A stretch of 64,000 nucleotides of DNA, taken from positions 7,270,316 through 7,334,315 of the forward strand of contig JANPWX010000033.1 of the NCBI GenBank assembly GCA_024734555.1, read 5' to 3'. The translations under genes and the position numbers were made by a program. The notes under the pieces are model-generated. The model was not told where the DNA came from. It ran no database searches and saw nothing but the letters and a program-made list of their open reading frames with translations. Below are positions 1-11,464 of the stretch, one piece after another (position 1 is the stretch's first letter; every line of letters begins with the position of its first letter). Source of the DNA: Trochalopteron elliotii (taxonomy: Eukaryota; Chordata; Aves; Passeriformes; Leiothrichidae).

Positions 1-340
1 CACAGCCCCGGGGCCGCGGGGACACTGCCGCACTCCCGCTGGCGAGGCTGCCACCCAGGGCAGCACTGGGCTCCTTCCCTGCGCTGCTGCAGCACCTGGA
101 GCATCCCAAACCCGGGGCAAGGCAGGGATGAGGGGCAGAACTCCAGCCGTGCCCGTGCTCCAGGGACCTGTCACAGCAGTTCAGGGGGGAGCCAAGCTCA
201 GCCCAAGTGCCATCCCTGGGATCAGGGGATTCAGGCAGGTGGGTCCGTGCAGAACCAGACGGGCTTTGCCCTGTGCCAATGCTGCCTCTGGGCTCAGCTA
301 TGGCAGCCAGCAGGATGGGTGGGAGCCAGGCTGCAGCCAC
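1..340. other. GC-rich spacer, nothing recognised
   Basis: The first 60 bases are CpG-containing and could be the edge of an island outside the window. The rest is GC-moderate sequence with CAG/CTG words. No splice-bounded exon, repeat family or RNA gene is visible. Confidence 0.5.
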
Positions 341-700
341 CAGAAAAAGCCCCTATCCGTGAAAATAACTGTGGAGCATCTGATAGGATCACTCAGGAAT
401 CCTACGGAGGAAAACTGCATCTCGAGATGCTGCAATTAGAGCCACTACTCAAAGTTAACGGCAATTTAAATCACACCATCTTCCCTGTGTTCTGAAAAAT
501 ATTGAAGGTTATTGGCCCACACTACTCACAGCAGGAAAAAGCTCAATATTGAACATTTAGTGCAGGATTGGTAATGAATCGATATTCCCCAGTAGCTGCT
601 GTTTGGTTTCAGTTGTCTTAAAACAGACCTTGCTAAAAATATCTTTCCTGTAGTGTATGTGTAGCTAATGAGGTGGATTAGAGACTGATGGGAACTGGAG
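341..700. promoter_or_regulatory. AT-rich block, candidate conserved non-coding element
   Basis: AT-rich, non-repetitive sequence stands out sharply from its GC-rich flanks. It holds several homeodomain-like words and an ATCGAT (CUX/ONECUT-like) site at 578-583 next to TAATGA. No frame looks coding. The enhancer reading is inference from texture and motif density; conservation is not visible here. Confidence 0.4.
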
Positions 701-3385
701 CAGCACAGGGGCTCTGGGTCTGAGGCAGTGAGTGGGCAGGTCCCACACGGGGGGAGCTCAGGGGTCTGGCTGTGGCCAGCCTTCATCCCCTGCACAGGAG
801 AGCTGGGGCTGCTCTGGGCCATGGCAGCAGCTAAAGGCAGGAGGCACCATAAGAGCAGCTGTGAACAAGCATGACATTTGGAGAGGCAAGGACAGGCAGA
901 TCAGGAGGTGTCCCCTCCCGCTAGCTCTGCGTCAGACAAATGCCAGGGCAGGGGAAAACGTGAGAAAAGGGTAACCAACACTCCTGGAGCATCAGAGGGG
1001 CTCAATTCTCACGCTACTTGCAACTGCACCAAAGACCAACTTGGTCTCTCCTCCTGGGCTCCCACTGGGGCACAAGGGAAAGACACAGCTGACTTGGTAC
1101 TCAGCAGCCAGAGGCTCCTGCAGGAAAAGCCTCTACTCACATGAGGGAATGCTTTTAGCTTTGCCTTTCCAAGGGGTCTGTGCTCCGGGCAGCCCACAGA
1201 CACCACCCTCCACAAGCATGGCAGCACCTGCTCTCCCCAACCAGAAGCTGGAACAGAGTTCTGCCAGGCCAGGCACAGCCCCCACTCTGGGGTCCTGGCA
1301 GGCAGCCCTTTGCAACCCTTCATAGCCCCCACATCTGCTGCTCCAGCCTCCACTCTGTCCTTCCTGGGCCGTGGCCACTGGCAGGACCCTGCTCTCCTGC
1401 CCCCAGGCTCTTGGCAGAGTGACAGGAGCTTATCCTGCTGTGGGTTAGACCTGCTCCACACTTAATTGCTCCAGTTGCAAGGAGGAAAATCAATTCCACG
1501 TTTTATACTTCAGCAGCCTCTGTGCTTAAGTTTTGGCACATTCGTCAGTTAAAAAAAAAGGCAATAAAACCAAGGAAGTGTCATTTAATTGTTTTAGCTG
1601 AACTAATTTGGAGGCTCCGCTGCTCCAGCGTGATCTCTCCATCGATCCGGACAGAGCCAGCCCCAGGGCAGTGTGCTGCTCACCTGGCCATGCTCCATTG
1701 CTGCTCACAGCCACCCTGCCACAGCCTGCATCCCTCCTGCTCATGGACAAATCCCTTCACATGGACAATCCCAGCCTGAACAGTGGCTCAGGCTGGGAGG
1801 TTGTCTGCTCGGCTGCAAGCTGCTGCAGCCCCTCAGTGCCACAGTGTGAGGGGAGAGGACACAGCTCCTGCCTCCTGCATCAGCACCACTCCTGGTGTCC
1901 ACAAGTGCTCCTGCATGCCCCAAGCAGGGCTTGTCCATTCAGGGCAGGCTCTGTATCCCAAACCTTGTAAGGGAGTAGTGTTACAGGTTCAGTCCTGCGC
2001 TGCCCATGAGGCTCCCAGCCCTGCACTTCCCACACTGACAGCACGCAGGGGAAGCAAACAGCCCAGATCAGTCACAGACACAAGGATGCAGGGAAGGATC
2101 CCAGCTCAGGATTTGGGGGGATTGCATCCCAGCTAGGTGTTGAGCCTGTGCAGTTCCCCTCTGAGTGAGGGGCTCAGCCAGGACCCATATTCTGCTCCAT
2201 CACCCATCCTGCCACTCTGGGTGTCTTTCAGCGAAAGCACTGTCCTCACATGCCTGTGCTGCAGGGCTGCTCACAGCTGCTGGCTTTTAGAGGATGCAGG
2301 ATGGGTGACAGTGCCTGATCTGTTGCGGGGAGGGTGTGGGAATGACACAGACCTGCCAAGAGGCAAGAGCAGGTGAAGGATATTGCTGTAGCTACTCTCT
2401 GAAGAGTAGGAGGAACGGGGCATGCTGCAGGACAGCTTCAGGAGAGGGAAATAGCTTCAGTGAGCTTCACCTGTGCCTGTCCTGACTCTCCTGTCACCTG
2501 CCACCAGTACTGGCACCAAAGGATCTGAACATTCCTGGCTGCAGGGTCCACTGTGACCCCAGTAGAACACAGGGCAGTAGCACTGCTGACTGCTCTCTCC
2601 ATGCAGTGCTTGAGCTGCTTCTCAAGGCACCAGCCCCAGCTACCAGGACCCGAGCAGAGCTGGGAGTGAGCCTCGTGTCACACCGACTTCCCACCTGCTT
2701 GCCACCGAGCACTGACCTGCTTTGGGACTGGGGACATCTCTGCCAGGAACCGCTGTCAAGATGGAGGCCAAGGGAGCTTGGGGCAGCCCCACAGGCTGCC
2801 TCCTCCACCCACCACCATGCTCTGACACGCTGGCAATGACAGAGTTCTTTCTCCTGCTGTGAGCTATAGGCAGCCGGGGCCTGGCCAAGCCCCTCTCTGT
2901 TTCCAGAGGCTGATGCCCAGCAGGAGCCCCATGGCCTTGCCTGAACGCACCCAACACTCCACAACAGCACAGCAAATACCCGCTGGGTGAACGGCTGGCA
3001 GCACCACCGAGCCCATGGGCGCTGTGACCTGCGTAACAGCAGCACTTGCTGCCTCTCCCAGAGTGCCCACAGCACCTCACAAAAGCCCTGACGGAAATTA
3101 AAAGTCCCATCATCTCCTGCTGGAGACACTCTGACCTCTGCAAATTATTAGAGATTCCATATACATCCACAGTTACTCGAGCTCAGAGAGACGGGATGGC
3201 AGAGAACAAGGACTGTTCCTCTCAGGAGCCAGCGATCAAACCTGGCAGCAGAAGCGTGCCGGGATGCACCGAGCAGGGGTGCGGGAGGACAGCCGTGTGT
3301 CCCGTACACAACACACTCACGCGTTTTGGAGAACCGTTCACCCAGGCAAATGTTTCCTCAGACGGGACGGAATGCGTACCCTGGC
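701..3385. other. GC-moderate spacer
   Basis: Long stretch dominated by CAG, CTG and CCTGC words, with open frames on both strands that resemble no family. A short AT-rich island at about 1500-1615 (poly-A run, TTTAATTG) is the only change of texture. No repeat family recognised. Confidence 0.5.
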
Positions 3386-3389
3386 ATCG

Positions 3390-4350
3390 TCCCGGCTCCC
3401 GGGTGCCTACCGGCAGGGCCGGGGCTCGGGGGCTACAGCCGAGAGCCACGGCGAACGGGCAGGACGGAACCGCTACCCGCTCGGCTACAGCAAGAGGAGA
3501 TTAAGGAAAACTCCCTGAGTGCGGCCGGGCGACAGCCTCCGCCGTCCGCCGGGACCGCTCCGGCCGCTCCCGCCCCGCCGGTTCTATCGACTGACCGAAG
3601 AATGCGGACCCGAGTCCGCACCGAGAACCGGAGCGCCGGGAGAGAGGGGCCGCAGGCGGGCAGCGGGGCGGCGAGTGGCCGCGGTGTGGAGGGATGTTCG
3701 GGACGGGGGATGGCCGGCGGCCGGGGACANNNNNNNNNNNNNNNNNNNNNNNNNNNNNNNNNNNNNNNNNNNNNNNNNNNNNNNNNNNNNNNNNNNNNNN
3801 NNNNNNNNNNNNNNNNNNNNNNNNNNNNNNNNNNNNNNNNNNNNNNNNNNNNNNNNNNNNNNNNNNNNNNNNNNNNNNNNNNNNNNNNNNNNNNNNNNNN
3901 NNNNNNNNNNNNNNNNNNNNNNNNNNNNNNNNNNNNNNNNNNNNNNNNNNNNNNNNNNNNNNNNNNNNNNNNNNNNNNNNNNNNNNNNNNNNNNNNNNNN
4001 NNNNNNNNNNNNNNNNNNNNNNNNNNNNNNNNNNNNNNNNNNNNNNNNNNNNNNNNNNNNNNNNNNNNNNNCGGGAGCGGCGCCTCCCGCAGCCGCGCGA
4101 CCTCCGCCCGGGAGCGGGGGCCGGCACCGGGACGGTGTGAGCAGCCCTCGCCCGGGAGCGGCAGCCGGGGCTCGGGGCTTCGGGGGTCACGGCTGGTCCC
4201 CGGGATGCCCCAGCTCGGTGCCACAGCCGCGCTGCCCGAACCATCAGGCCCCGAGGGGAGCGCGGCGGGGCCGCCCCACGGTAGCAGTCGCTTCTGTCCT
4301 CGGCAAGGGCAGGAGGAGCAGCCATCGGCCGCCGCGGTGCCGCCGGTAAG
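3390..4350. promoter_or_regulatory. CpG island, candidate promoter, interrupted by gap
   Basis: CpG density rises abruptly near 3390 and stays high to about 4350 on both sides of the gap. A GC box on the minus strand (GGCGGGGCGGG, read as CCCGCCCCGCC at 3569-3579) is visible. The right edge coincides with a strong splice donor at 4346, so the simplest reading is a promoter plus non-coding first exon of a plus-strand transcript. No gene can be named, the core is unsequenced, and an orphan island is an alternative. Confidence 0.6.
3730..4071. other. Assembly gap (342 N)
   Basis: An uninterrupted run of N lies inside the CpG island. The length is not a round placeholder, so it may be an estimated size. 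Very GC-rich avian islands are often lost in short-read assemblies. The open frames that appear to cross it are artefacts. Confidence 0.99.
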
Positions 4351-4351
4351 T
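4346..4351 (+). other. Candidate splice donor of a first exon
   Basis: GCCG followed by GTAAGT gives a near-ideal donor exactly at the edge of the CpG island, the usual position for the end of exon 1. A pyrimidine-rich tract ends in AG at 4551-4552 and could be an acceptor, but that would make an intron of only about 200 bases. The exon upstream cannot be delimited because of the gap. Confidence 0.35.
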
Positions 4352-5394
4352 AGGAGGGAAAAGCTTTAAAGTGACGCATGAATTGAATTTCACCGCCGGG
4401 CTGGGGCTGCTCAGCCCCGCCTGTCCCGGGTCTGATGCCCCACATGCAGGCTGACCCGGGAAACCCACCGGCTGTGGCAGAATCTGAATGCAGACGGCTC
4501 CATCCCCATCCCCTGCTCCCCTTTTCTTTCCTCTTGCACTCCGACATCCCAGGCTTCCGCTTGGCTGCTCCTGCCGAGGCAAAGGGCTGCGTGCGGCACC
4601 GCTTAGACATTAGCAGCCATCGCTCCTGCTTTCTCAGCACGAGAAGCTTGATCGGCTGCAGAAAACTACTTGTCTTGTTCCTCGGGAAGAGGGATGGTGA
4701 CAGGGAGAGACAGGGAGAGACAGGCAAGAAGTGCCAGCCTGACACAAACGAGGATGCCGCAGGCTCCCGGCAGTCAGTCCAGGGCGGGGACCAGGTTCCC
4801 TCCTTGCAACACCCTGAACTCGGTGCAGACATAAGAAACAATGGGGAAAAAATGAAAAGCAGTGCTGCCTGCAGCCTCTCACCTGGGCTGCTGCGGGAGC
4901 AGTGGCACTGCTCCTCCCTGGGAGCAGGAATGGAGTTTCCAGGAAGAAGTATCCTGTTGGCCTCAGGAGAGGTCTGGATCTAGAGGATGGGCTGAGTCCT
5001 CCTGGAGACAAACCTCATCATTTTCAGTGACCCACGGGTTTTTCCTTTTGGGATACTGTGGGTACTGTGTCCACTGCTCTGCGTGGCAGCAGGTTCTGCC
5101 AGGCAGGGCTGAACCCCAGTCCCTCTGTGTGGGTCAAGGCAGGGGGATGGAGCACAGCACCAGCCCAGAGGACAGCACTGGGCTATCCCTGACTGATGTG
5201 AACGCACCCAGGGCTGGTTCTCCCACCACTCATAGGCTGCACCAGAGCCCTGGCACTGACAGAGCCCACAGGACTTCAGCCTCCTCTCCAAGGGCCACTG
5301 CCTTGGCCGGGCAACAACAGGAAGGGCAGAGGTACCTGAGGGGCCAGGCATTGGCAGGTTCTGCTTTCTACAGTGGAAAGTGTCACTTAGTTCC
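4352..5394. other. Spacer with short tandem repeat
   Basis: GC-moderate sequence. A 10-bp unit (CAGGGAGAGA) is repeated about 2.5 times at 4698-4724. A frame stays open across about 4435-4983 but resembles no family known to me. Nothing else recognised. Confidence 0.45.
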
Positions 5395-5700
5395 TCTCCA
5401 TGACAAACTGCCAAATCTGTGGAAAAGTTGCTTTTTCCATTTTAGATCACCACCTCCATGTGGTGATCCAGCCTCGGCAGCAGACACATTGCCTAAGCAT
5501 GAACATTAGAGGCGTCTGGATAAATAAAGCTGCTGCGGATGCCTCAACACCTCCAGGTTTCTCTACTTGCAAGGGAGGAATGTTTTGTAAAGCCGACAGT
5601 TTTGCTTCCAGTCTTTGTATCCGTGTAGGGCATGTCTTTCCCATGACATGTTTGCTGTTTACACCCCACTCCACATAAACAACAGCTTTCTGGTGCCATC
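5395..5700. promoter_or_regulatory. AT-rich block with perfect 9-bp hairpin
   Basis: Non-repetitive AT-rich block. At 5445-5468 GATCACCAC and GTGGTGATC form a perfect 9-bp inverted repeat around a 6-base loop. A frame from the ATG at 5400 has a CxxC-x12-H spacing reminiscent of half a C2H2 finger, but the second histidine is not in place and I do not call it coding. Candidate conserved non-coding element. Confidence 0.4.
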
Positions 5701-6544
5701 AGCATGCTCCCGGCCCTGCTGCCTGTGCTAACAGAGCCCCAGGGGCCAGCCCCCAATGGGATCCCTGGAGTGGGGTGCCAGGCACTGGCATTGCAGGAGG
5801 GAAGAGCCCACTGGATCACTGCAGAAGATTTCCTCTCCTCAGCCAGTGCCTTGCAGCATGGGGGCTGGAGGAAAAACTGTGAGCTCTGGAAAACATCCTG
5901 TCTCCTTCTGCCCCCCTCACCCGTTCCTTTGTGGAGCTGGTGCTGCATCCTGCTCCCAGCCTTACACCATCCTCTCCTTCATCTTCTCTTCCCCACCTCA
6001 CTTAGCCACTTTTAAGGGTCCCACCAGTCCTCCTTCTCCTCCCCATCTCTCTTGGGTTCCTGGCTCTGTTCCCAAGCAGATCTTTCCCATCTTGCCTCCT
6101 TCATCACTCCCAAGCTCTCCAATCCCCTGCTGTACTGGGATTTACCAAAGCAGCTAGAAACCCCACTGCCTTGTCTGACATTAACCCTGAAGAACCCCAG
6201 CATCCTGTCCCTCCCAGGGCACTTCCAGCTCCTTGGTGCTGTTTGCCCAGGGTAGTTTCTCCAGTATGGTCCTGGCAGCCCTTCCTGCTCCTCCCTGCTC
6301 AGAGCAGCACTTGGCTCATAGGGCTGTGGGCCTGTGGCTCGTGACACAAACACCATGGAAGGGATTTGGAGCCTGTCTGCAAGGCCTCAGGGCAGCCCTT
6401 TTGCCTTGTTTCCCCTTTGAGAGACTGATTTCACTACACCATGAACTGACAGCAGCAGGAAGCACTGCTGGGGGCTCATGGCTCTGTGTGTTTTCTAGGG
6501 AAGACCTGGTCCAGGGCTCATCCTGAGCGCAGACAGCTACGAGG
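5701..6544. other. GC-moderate spacer
   Basis: C-rich plus strand with CCTCC/TCTTC words around 5890-6130. No repeat family, exon or RNA recognised. Confidence 0.45.
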
Positions 6545-6845
6545 CAGGCAGAGAGAAAAGCTGCCCAAGTGTAGGGATCAGGTGATTATTACAGAAATTC
6601 ACAAAGTTTGTGCCAGAGCATATGAAACCTAAAAGAATAGGGAAGCAATAAAGTGTACACTAGAAATAGCAAATAAGATTGAAAGTGGTGTCCTGCCCAT
6701 TATGTCTCCATGCTGAAGGCAGAACAAGTTTAGAATTTATTTTCAGAGCCAAGGAAAGGACTCAGTGCCAAAGTGTCACTGTTAGTCCAGTTTTCTGTGT
6801 CTAATATTTATGTCATTAAGAACTTTTTGGTTCTGGGCTGACAAA
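6545..6845. promoter_or_regulatory. AT-rich block, candidate conserved non-coding element
   Basis: About 300 bases of non-repetitive AT-rich sequence between GC-rich flanks, with GATTATTA- and TAATATTTATG-type words. No frame looks coding. Enhancer role is inferred from texture only. Confidence 0.4.
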
Positions 6846-7599
6846 CTGCCACCTACCCTTGTGTGGGGAATGAGGCTGAGCAGTACATATACATGGACAG
6901 GGAGATCCTCTGCAGGGCAGCCAGTGCTGAGTTGCTTCAGCCTCATGGCCCTGGTGAGGTCCTGAAACAGACATCAGGTCTGTTGCTCAAGTGCCTCCCT
7001 GTTCTCCTTGTCCTGGCAGGAAACCTGGAGCTGCTAAAAGGACATTTTGGCATTTTGGAGTTGGGCAGTGGAGCAGGGGGATGCAGTTGAGCCAGACCCA
7101 TGGGAAGCAGTGATGGGCCAGGAGGATGCAAGGATGGGGATGGGACTGGTGGTGCTCAGAGACCTGCTACACATTCCCAGGACACTGTGGACACTGTACG
7201 AGGGCACAGGCCAGCAGGACTCTGCTGTCTGGGTCTGCATCCTCACTCTCAAAGTCTCCAGGATCACTGTGGCAGCATCAGCATCTGAGTGGTTCCCTCC
7301 CTTTGGTGCCCCCTGGCACCATCCTGGCCTGGTGAGAGCCACAGGCCCGGTGCTGGAGAGGATGGAAGTGGTGCTCAGTCCCATCAGATAATGGCACTTC
7401 AGCTGCCCTGGCCCCAGAGCTGCTCCTGAGGGCTGGTCCTGGCTCGCACAGCCCCTTGGCTCCTTCACACCCGACCCAACACAGGCTGGCACATCTCCCA
7501 GCTCTGCACTTCGGGGTCTCCTAAGGGCAGTGGAGTCTCCAAGTGCCCGTCAGACAGCAGGATGGAAGTGCAGGCTGTGGAGCTGCCTTGAATTGGGTC
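6846..7599. other. GC-moderate spacer
   Basis: Several overlapping open frames occur at about 7030-7490 on both strands; none resembles a known family and none is bounded by clear splice signals. Nothing else recognised. Confidence 0.45.
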
Positions 7600-7985
7600 T
7601 GAACTCCTGTTAAGCTTCATTAATCAGTTGTAAATGCACTGTATTCTCAATAAGGTCACAAACAATAAATTTAATTTTGACTCTGACTCAAGCTACTTTG
7701 GTCCTAATTCTGAGCCTCCTGCCCAGCCGGAGCAGCCAGCCCTGGCTGTGCTGCACAAACTCATTTGATTCTGAAATGCATTTTTAAGCAGGATGGAGTG
7801 GTGCTTAAAAGCTAAATGGCTTCCCCCGGCTGTAATCACTGTTCGAGAGTCCTGGAATGAAAGGGATAAAGTCTGGGGGTGGGGGGCGGTTTTAATCTCA
7901 CTGAGTAGATTACAGAGATTACTGCAATTTAATCCTCACATATCTGTCACTGACGCTGCAAAGACCATAACCGAGGTGGGCAGGG
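7600..7985. promoter_or_regulatory. AT-rich block with K50 homeodomain words
   Basis: Two AT-rich lobes (about 7600-7720 and 7755-7985). The second has two GATTAC words (about 7908-7923) followed by TAATCC at 7930-7935, the OTX/PITX/GSC-class core, all within about 30 bases. Candidate enhancer; the factor assignment rests on short words alone. Confidence 0.4.
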
Positions 7986-8604
7986 GTGTGCCGGCCCCCT
8001 CCGAGCTCCTGTCCCTGGTAGCCGAGTCGTGTTACAGCTCTGCTGCCTTCCATGCCGGGGCCACTGCTGCTCCCGCTGGGATGGGGTCCGGCAGGCACTG
8101 ACCCTGGTGCTGCCTTCTGTCAAGGAGGATTCCAGGTCAGGCTGACCCTCTGTCCCAGCCGGGACCACCGGGGCAGGGAAAGGAGCTGCCCTGGGACTGT
8201 GGGCTGAATCTTGTCCGTGGGACTGGGTACCTGCTGGCTGGGCAGGGCTGGAAATGCACCAGAACCTGAAGGAAAGGAGGGAAGGGGCTCTGGTAGGAGG
8301 CAGCACAGGCAGGGCAAGGGGGACCCACAAGTTTCCTCTGTCCTGGTTCCCCAGGGCGACTGGATCCTCCCTCTCCCCTCTCCCCTCTCCCCCTTCGTGC
8401 CCTGAAGGGAGCCAGAACAACCTCCCTGGTGCTGGAGGCCCCAGGCGGCTGTTCCGGGTGTGTCAGCGTCAGGCACGCTGTGAACAGCTCAGAAAATGAT
8501 GCAGTTGCAGGGTTCATCTGTGCGCTGCGGCAGGCGGGGACCCTGTAACCATCCCTGCTCTCATCATACACCATCACTGCACGGAGCTCTCCCAGGCTCT
8601 CTGC
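7986..8604. other. Spacer with CT-rich microrepeat
   Basis: GC-rich sequence. A CCCTCTC-type tandem tract runs at about 8366-8394. No gene or repeat family recognised. Confidence 0.45.
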
Positions 8605-8790
8605 AGCGCCTGCTTAGGGTAAATCTCATTATCATTCCTCGGGGATCACAGGGGCAGGAGCTAGTTCTCCAATAACTAGAAATATCTCTCTGGCTCACAG
8701 ACCTTCACAATTATATTTAACTGCAAATGAGGAATCTGTACTCAAACACAAGCTGGTAATTTTTTTTTGAAGCCTGTTTTCAGTGTCACC
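8605..8790. promoter_or_regulatory. Short AT-rich block
   Basis: Non-repetitive AT-rich sequence with a TTATATTTAACTG segment and a T9 run near 8761-8769. Candidate conserved non-coding element, weak because it is short. Confidence 0.3.
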
Positions 8791-9689
8791 TCATGTTCAG
8801 CCCAGCTCTTCCACAGCTCAGTAACCCCGTCCTTGCCTTACATAAACTTGAAGGCAGAAAATCAGACGTGAGCTGCCCCGTTCCCACTGAAGGGACAGAA
8901 CTGGGTAACTTGCTCTTGTTCCCAACACTGCTGCCTCCTCTGGCACCATGGCTGGGTGGAGGAAGGCCTTGCCCTCTTCCTCCTCACTCTACTGAGGGTC
9001 CCCCTCCACACACCAGGAGGTGTCACTGCCCATGTTGAAAGCCATGGGCTGGCTAAAAAGCCACAAAAGACCAGGAGAGCAGGAAGGGCAGTAAGAGGTC
9101 TTGGGCTGCAGGAAAGCTGTGTAGGCAGCACCTCACCCAGGAGGGGTCCCTGCAAAATCAACACCAGCCTACCTGCACCATCTTTGGGGACTGCTGGGCA
9201 TCTGGGAGTAGTTCCCTCCTCTTGTAACCTCTGGGTGAGCAACCACATGGCTCTGGAGCAGGGGGGACTAGGCGCAGCACAGGGGACCCCCCTGAACTCC
9301 ACAGAGCCAGCACATGCAGAAGGTCCAGGCAATGCCAACCCCTGTACTGAGAGCCCTGCCCTGCTAGAGGCTTTTAAAAGCTCCCCGACAGCCAATTGAA
9401 GTGTCCTGACTGACCTCACCTGGGACTGGGGACCCAGAGGGCACCTGCACCCACAAGGGCTCGCCGTGGAGATGCTGGGCAGGGGCATGGCTGCAGGCCT
9501 GTGGGGCAACCCAGGGACGGAGAGGGACACGGCTGTAGCAGACACGAGAGGTTGTGACAGGCAGAACAGCAGAAGCTTTGGTAGCAGCTTTGCACTAAAA
9601 TTAACTCGTTTGACAGCAGTTTCTGGTGCATTTCCATGGGCTCCGGAGCTGTGAGTGAGTGCAGGGCACAGGTGGGAGTGAAGGAGTGA
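8791..9689. other. GC-moderate spacer
   Basis: Open frames exist on both strands but none resembles a family. No repeat or RNA gene seen. Confidence 0.45.
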
Positions 9690-10510
9690 CGCGATACCCG
9701 TCTCGGTGCCCTGCAGTCAGGGCCGCGTGGTGCCGGCAGCTGCCGGGCAGGGACGCTGCCAGCACAGAGCCGCGGGTCGCTGCCAGCCCAGGCGGGCAGA
9801 GGGGCTCCCAGACCAGCCGGGCCCATCCTGACCGGTGTGAGGGTCTCCCAGCAGCTTGCCCTGCGCTTGCCCTCTGCTCCTTGCAGCCCGCCGGCATTGT
9901 CGCTGCTCTGCACCTGCTGGAAACAGCGCGAACAGCCACTCCGGGCAGTGCAGCAAACTCTGTCTTTGCCGAAGGTGGCAGATGTGGCAGCCAGCAGAGG
10001 GGCGGGGGGAAGAGAGTCCCAGCTGTGAGAGGGCTCCCAGCTTGGCGTGTTCAGCGTTGTGCCATCCCCAATGCCCTCCCACGACTCTGTGACAGTGTGG
10101 GCAGCAGCTCCCCTCCCCGGTTCACAGTCCACGGGGCTCTGTGGATAAAACGCTCTTTTGAGTGAGGCTCTGGTTGTGCCCCTGTCAGTCGATAACGCAA
10201 CCCCTCGGAGGGTGCTGGGGACAGGCTGCCCGGCACTCGCTGTGTTTTGTTGGCCAGACCGGGCACGGACTGCCCCGGCAGGGCTGGCGCTGCCCCGGCT
10301 GCTGAGGGATTCTCCTCCGGCAGCGCAGTCCGGGGCTGCCCAGCCCGGTCCGGCCCGGCCCCGCCCGTTGTGGCTCGGCTCGTGGTGGCCCGGCCCGGTT
10401 CGGCCCGTGGTGGTTCGGCCCGGCCCAGGGTGTCTCGGCGCAGCGATGCCGCTCAGCGGCGCGGGCGGGGCCGCGGGCAGATGCGCTCCCTGCCCAAGGC
10501 ACGTCTCCCG
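9690..10510. promoter_or_regulatory. CpG island with GC box and GGCCCGG repeats
   Basis: CpG-dense sequence, densest at 10230-10510. An SP1-type GC box GGGCGGGGC lies at 10463-10471. From about 10341 to 10430 the sequence is an imperfect array of CGTGGTGG and CGGCCCGG words with a period of roughly 20-25 bases. A long minus-strand open frame covers the island, but CpG-rich DNA is poor in stop codons. A large AT-rich block follows at once. Promoter or orphan island; no transcript can be named. Confidence 0.55.
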
Positions 10511-10554
10511 TGAGCGCGCATCCTTCACATCAGAAGCTCTCTCCAGCAGCAGCA

Positions 10555-11010
10555 CTTTGAACACCCCGCCTGCTATTTTTAATGGGATTGAGAAGAGAAC
10601 AAAACCATTTAAGAACTTGAGGAATCAAAGCAAGTGTCCCCACGTCACGCCCAGCGCTTGCAGCTATATCCTGATTAATGACAAGAAAGAGTGGGGAAAC
10701 AATATTTAATCACACCCTGTTTATACTAGAGCCAAAAATCAAAGTGCTGCATTCCTCTTTCATGAGAAAAACGAGGTGGGCATTTCCCCTTTGGTGATTA
10801 AGTTTCCTACTACAAGCACATCAATTTCCTTGATTTGGCATGGGGTCCTCGATCATGCCACAAATGAGGGCTTCTTTAGCAGCAAAATATTGCAAACCCC
10901 CAGCCAGATCCATACACAAGACACCGATGTCCATCTATCATTTTGTCTGGATTATCTCAATACACATCTCCTCGGGGAGATGGAGATGAGGCAGTTGCAG
11001 CCAAACCACT
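10555..11010. promoter_or_regulatory. Large AT-rich block beside CpG island
   Basis: About 450 bases of non-repetitive AT-rich DNA starting within 50 bases of the island edge. It contains TTAATCAC, GTGATTAAG and GGATTATC, all TAATC-type (K50 homeodomain) words, and CTGATTAATGACA. Island plus block resembles a regulated developmental promoter or an enhancer with an orphan island. Inference from texture and motifs. Confidence 0.45.
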
Positions 11011-11464
11011 GCTAACGATTGGCACAGCTGCAGCAGCCCTTAGCCCAGGGCACCGCAGTGCTCTGGCCTCTGGCCCCACGTCCTCTGGGCACACAGCCTG
11101 TGTGAGCGTGGTGAGCACGGGTGGAGCAGGGCACAAAGACTTTGGTGGCCTGAGCCAGAGGGCTGGACACACCACCCTGCAGAACCAGATCTTCGCAGTG
11201 CCAGTGGCAATTCTGTGGTTCTGTCACTGGCCAGACCTGCAGCAGGACCTGAGTCCTGTGTCATTGTGGCCACACTGACTCCCATGCTGAGGAGGGAGCA
11301 GAGCGGGGTCCAGCTCTGGCTCTGGCAGTGGACAGGGGGTGACACAGACAGAGATGCTGTTGGGGCTGCTCTGGGGACCCCAACTCTGATCTCAGCCCAG
11401 AAAAGTGGGTCAGAGAGCACATCACCTCTGCAACACCCTGACTCCCCCCTGCCTGTATCGATTT
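11011..11464. other. GC-moderate spacer
   Basis: No exon, repeat family or RNA gene recognised between two AT-rich blocks. Confidence 0.45.

Noticed and set aside
3326..4841. Very long frames (up to 446 codons) on both strands around 3.3-4.8 kb
   Set aside because: They run through 342 N bases, which read as X, and through CpG-island DNA that is poor in stop codons. No family resemblance.
5400..5530. Half of a C2H2 zinc finger (CxxC-x12-H)
   Set aside because: The second histidine is not at the required distance, no linker or neighbouring finger exists, and the block looks like a non-coding element.
7838..7856. tRNA B-box-like GTTCGAGAGTCC
   Set aside because: Spacing does not fit GWTCRANNC and there is no A box or cloverleaf around it.
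9416..10564. 382-codon minus-strand frame
   Set aside because: Covers a CpG island and GC-rich flank; low-complexity Pro/Ala/Gly/Arg composition, no domain and no splice signals. Explained by composition.
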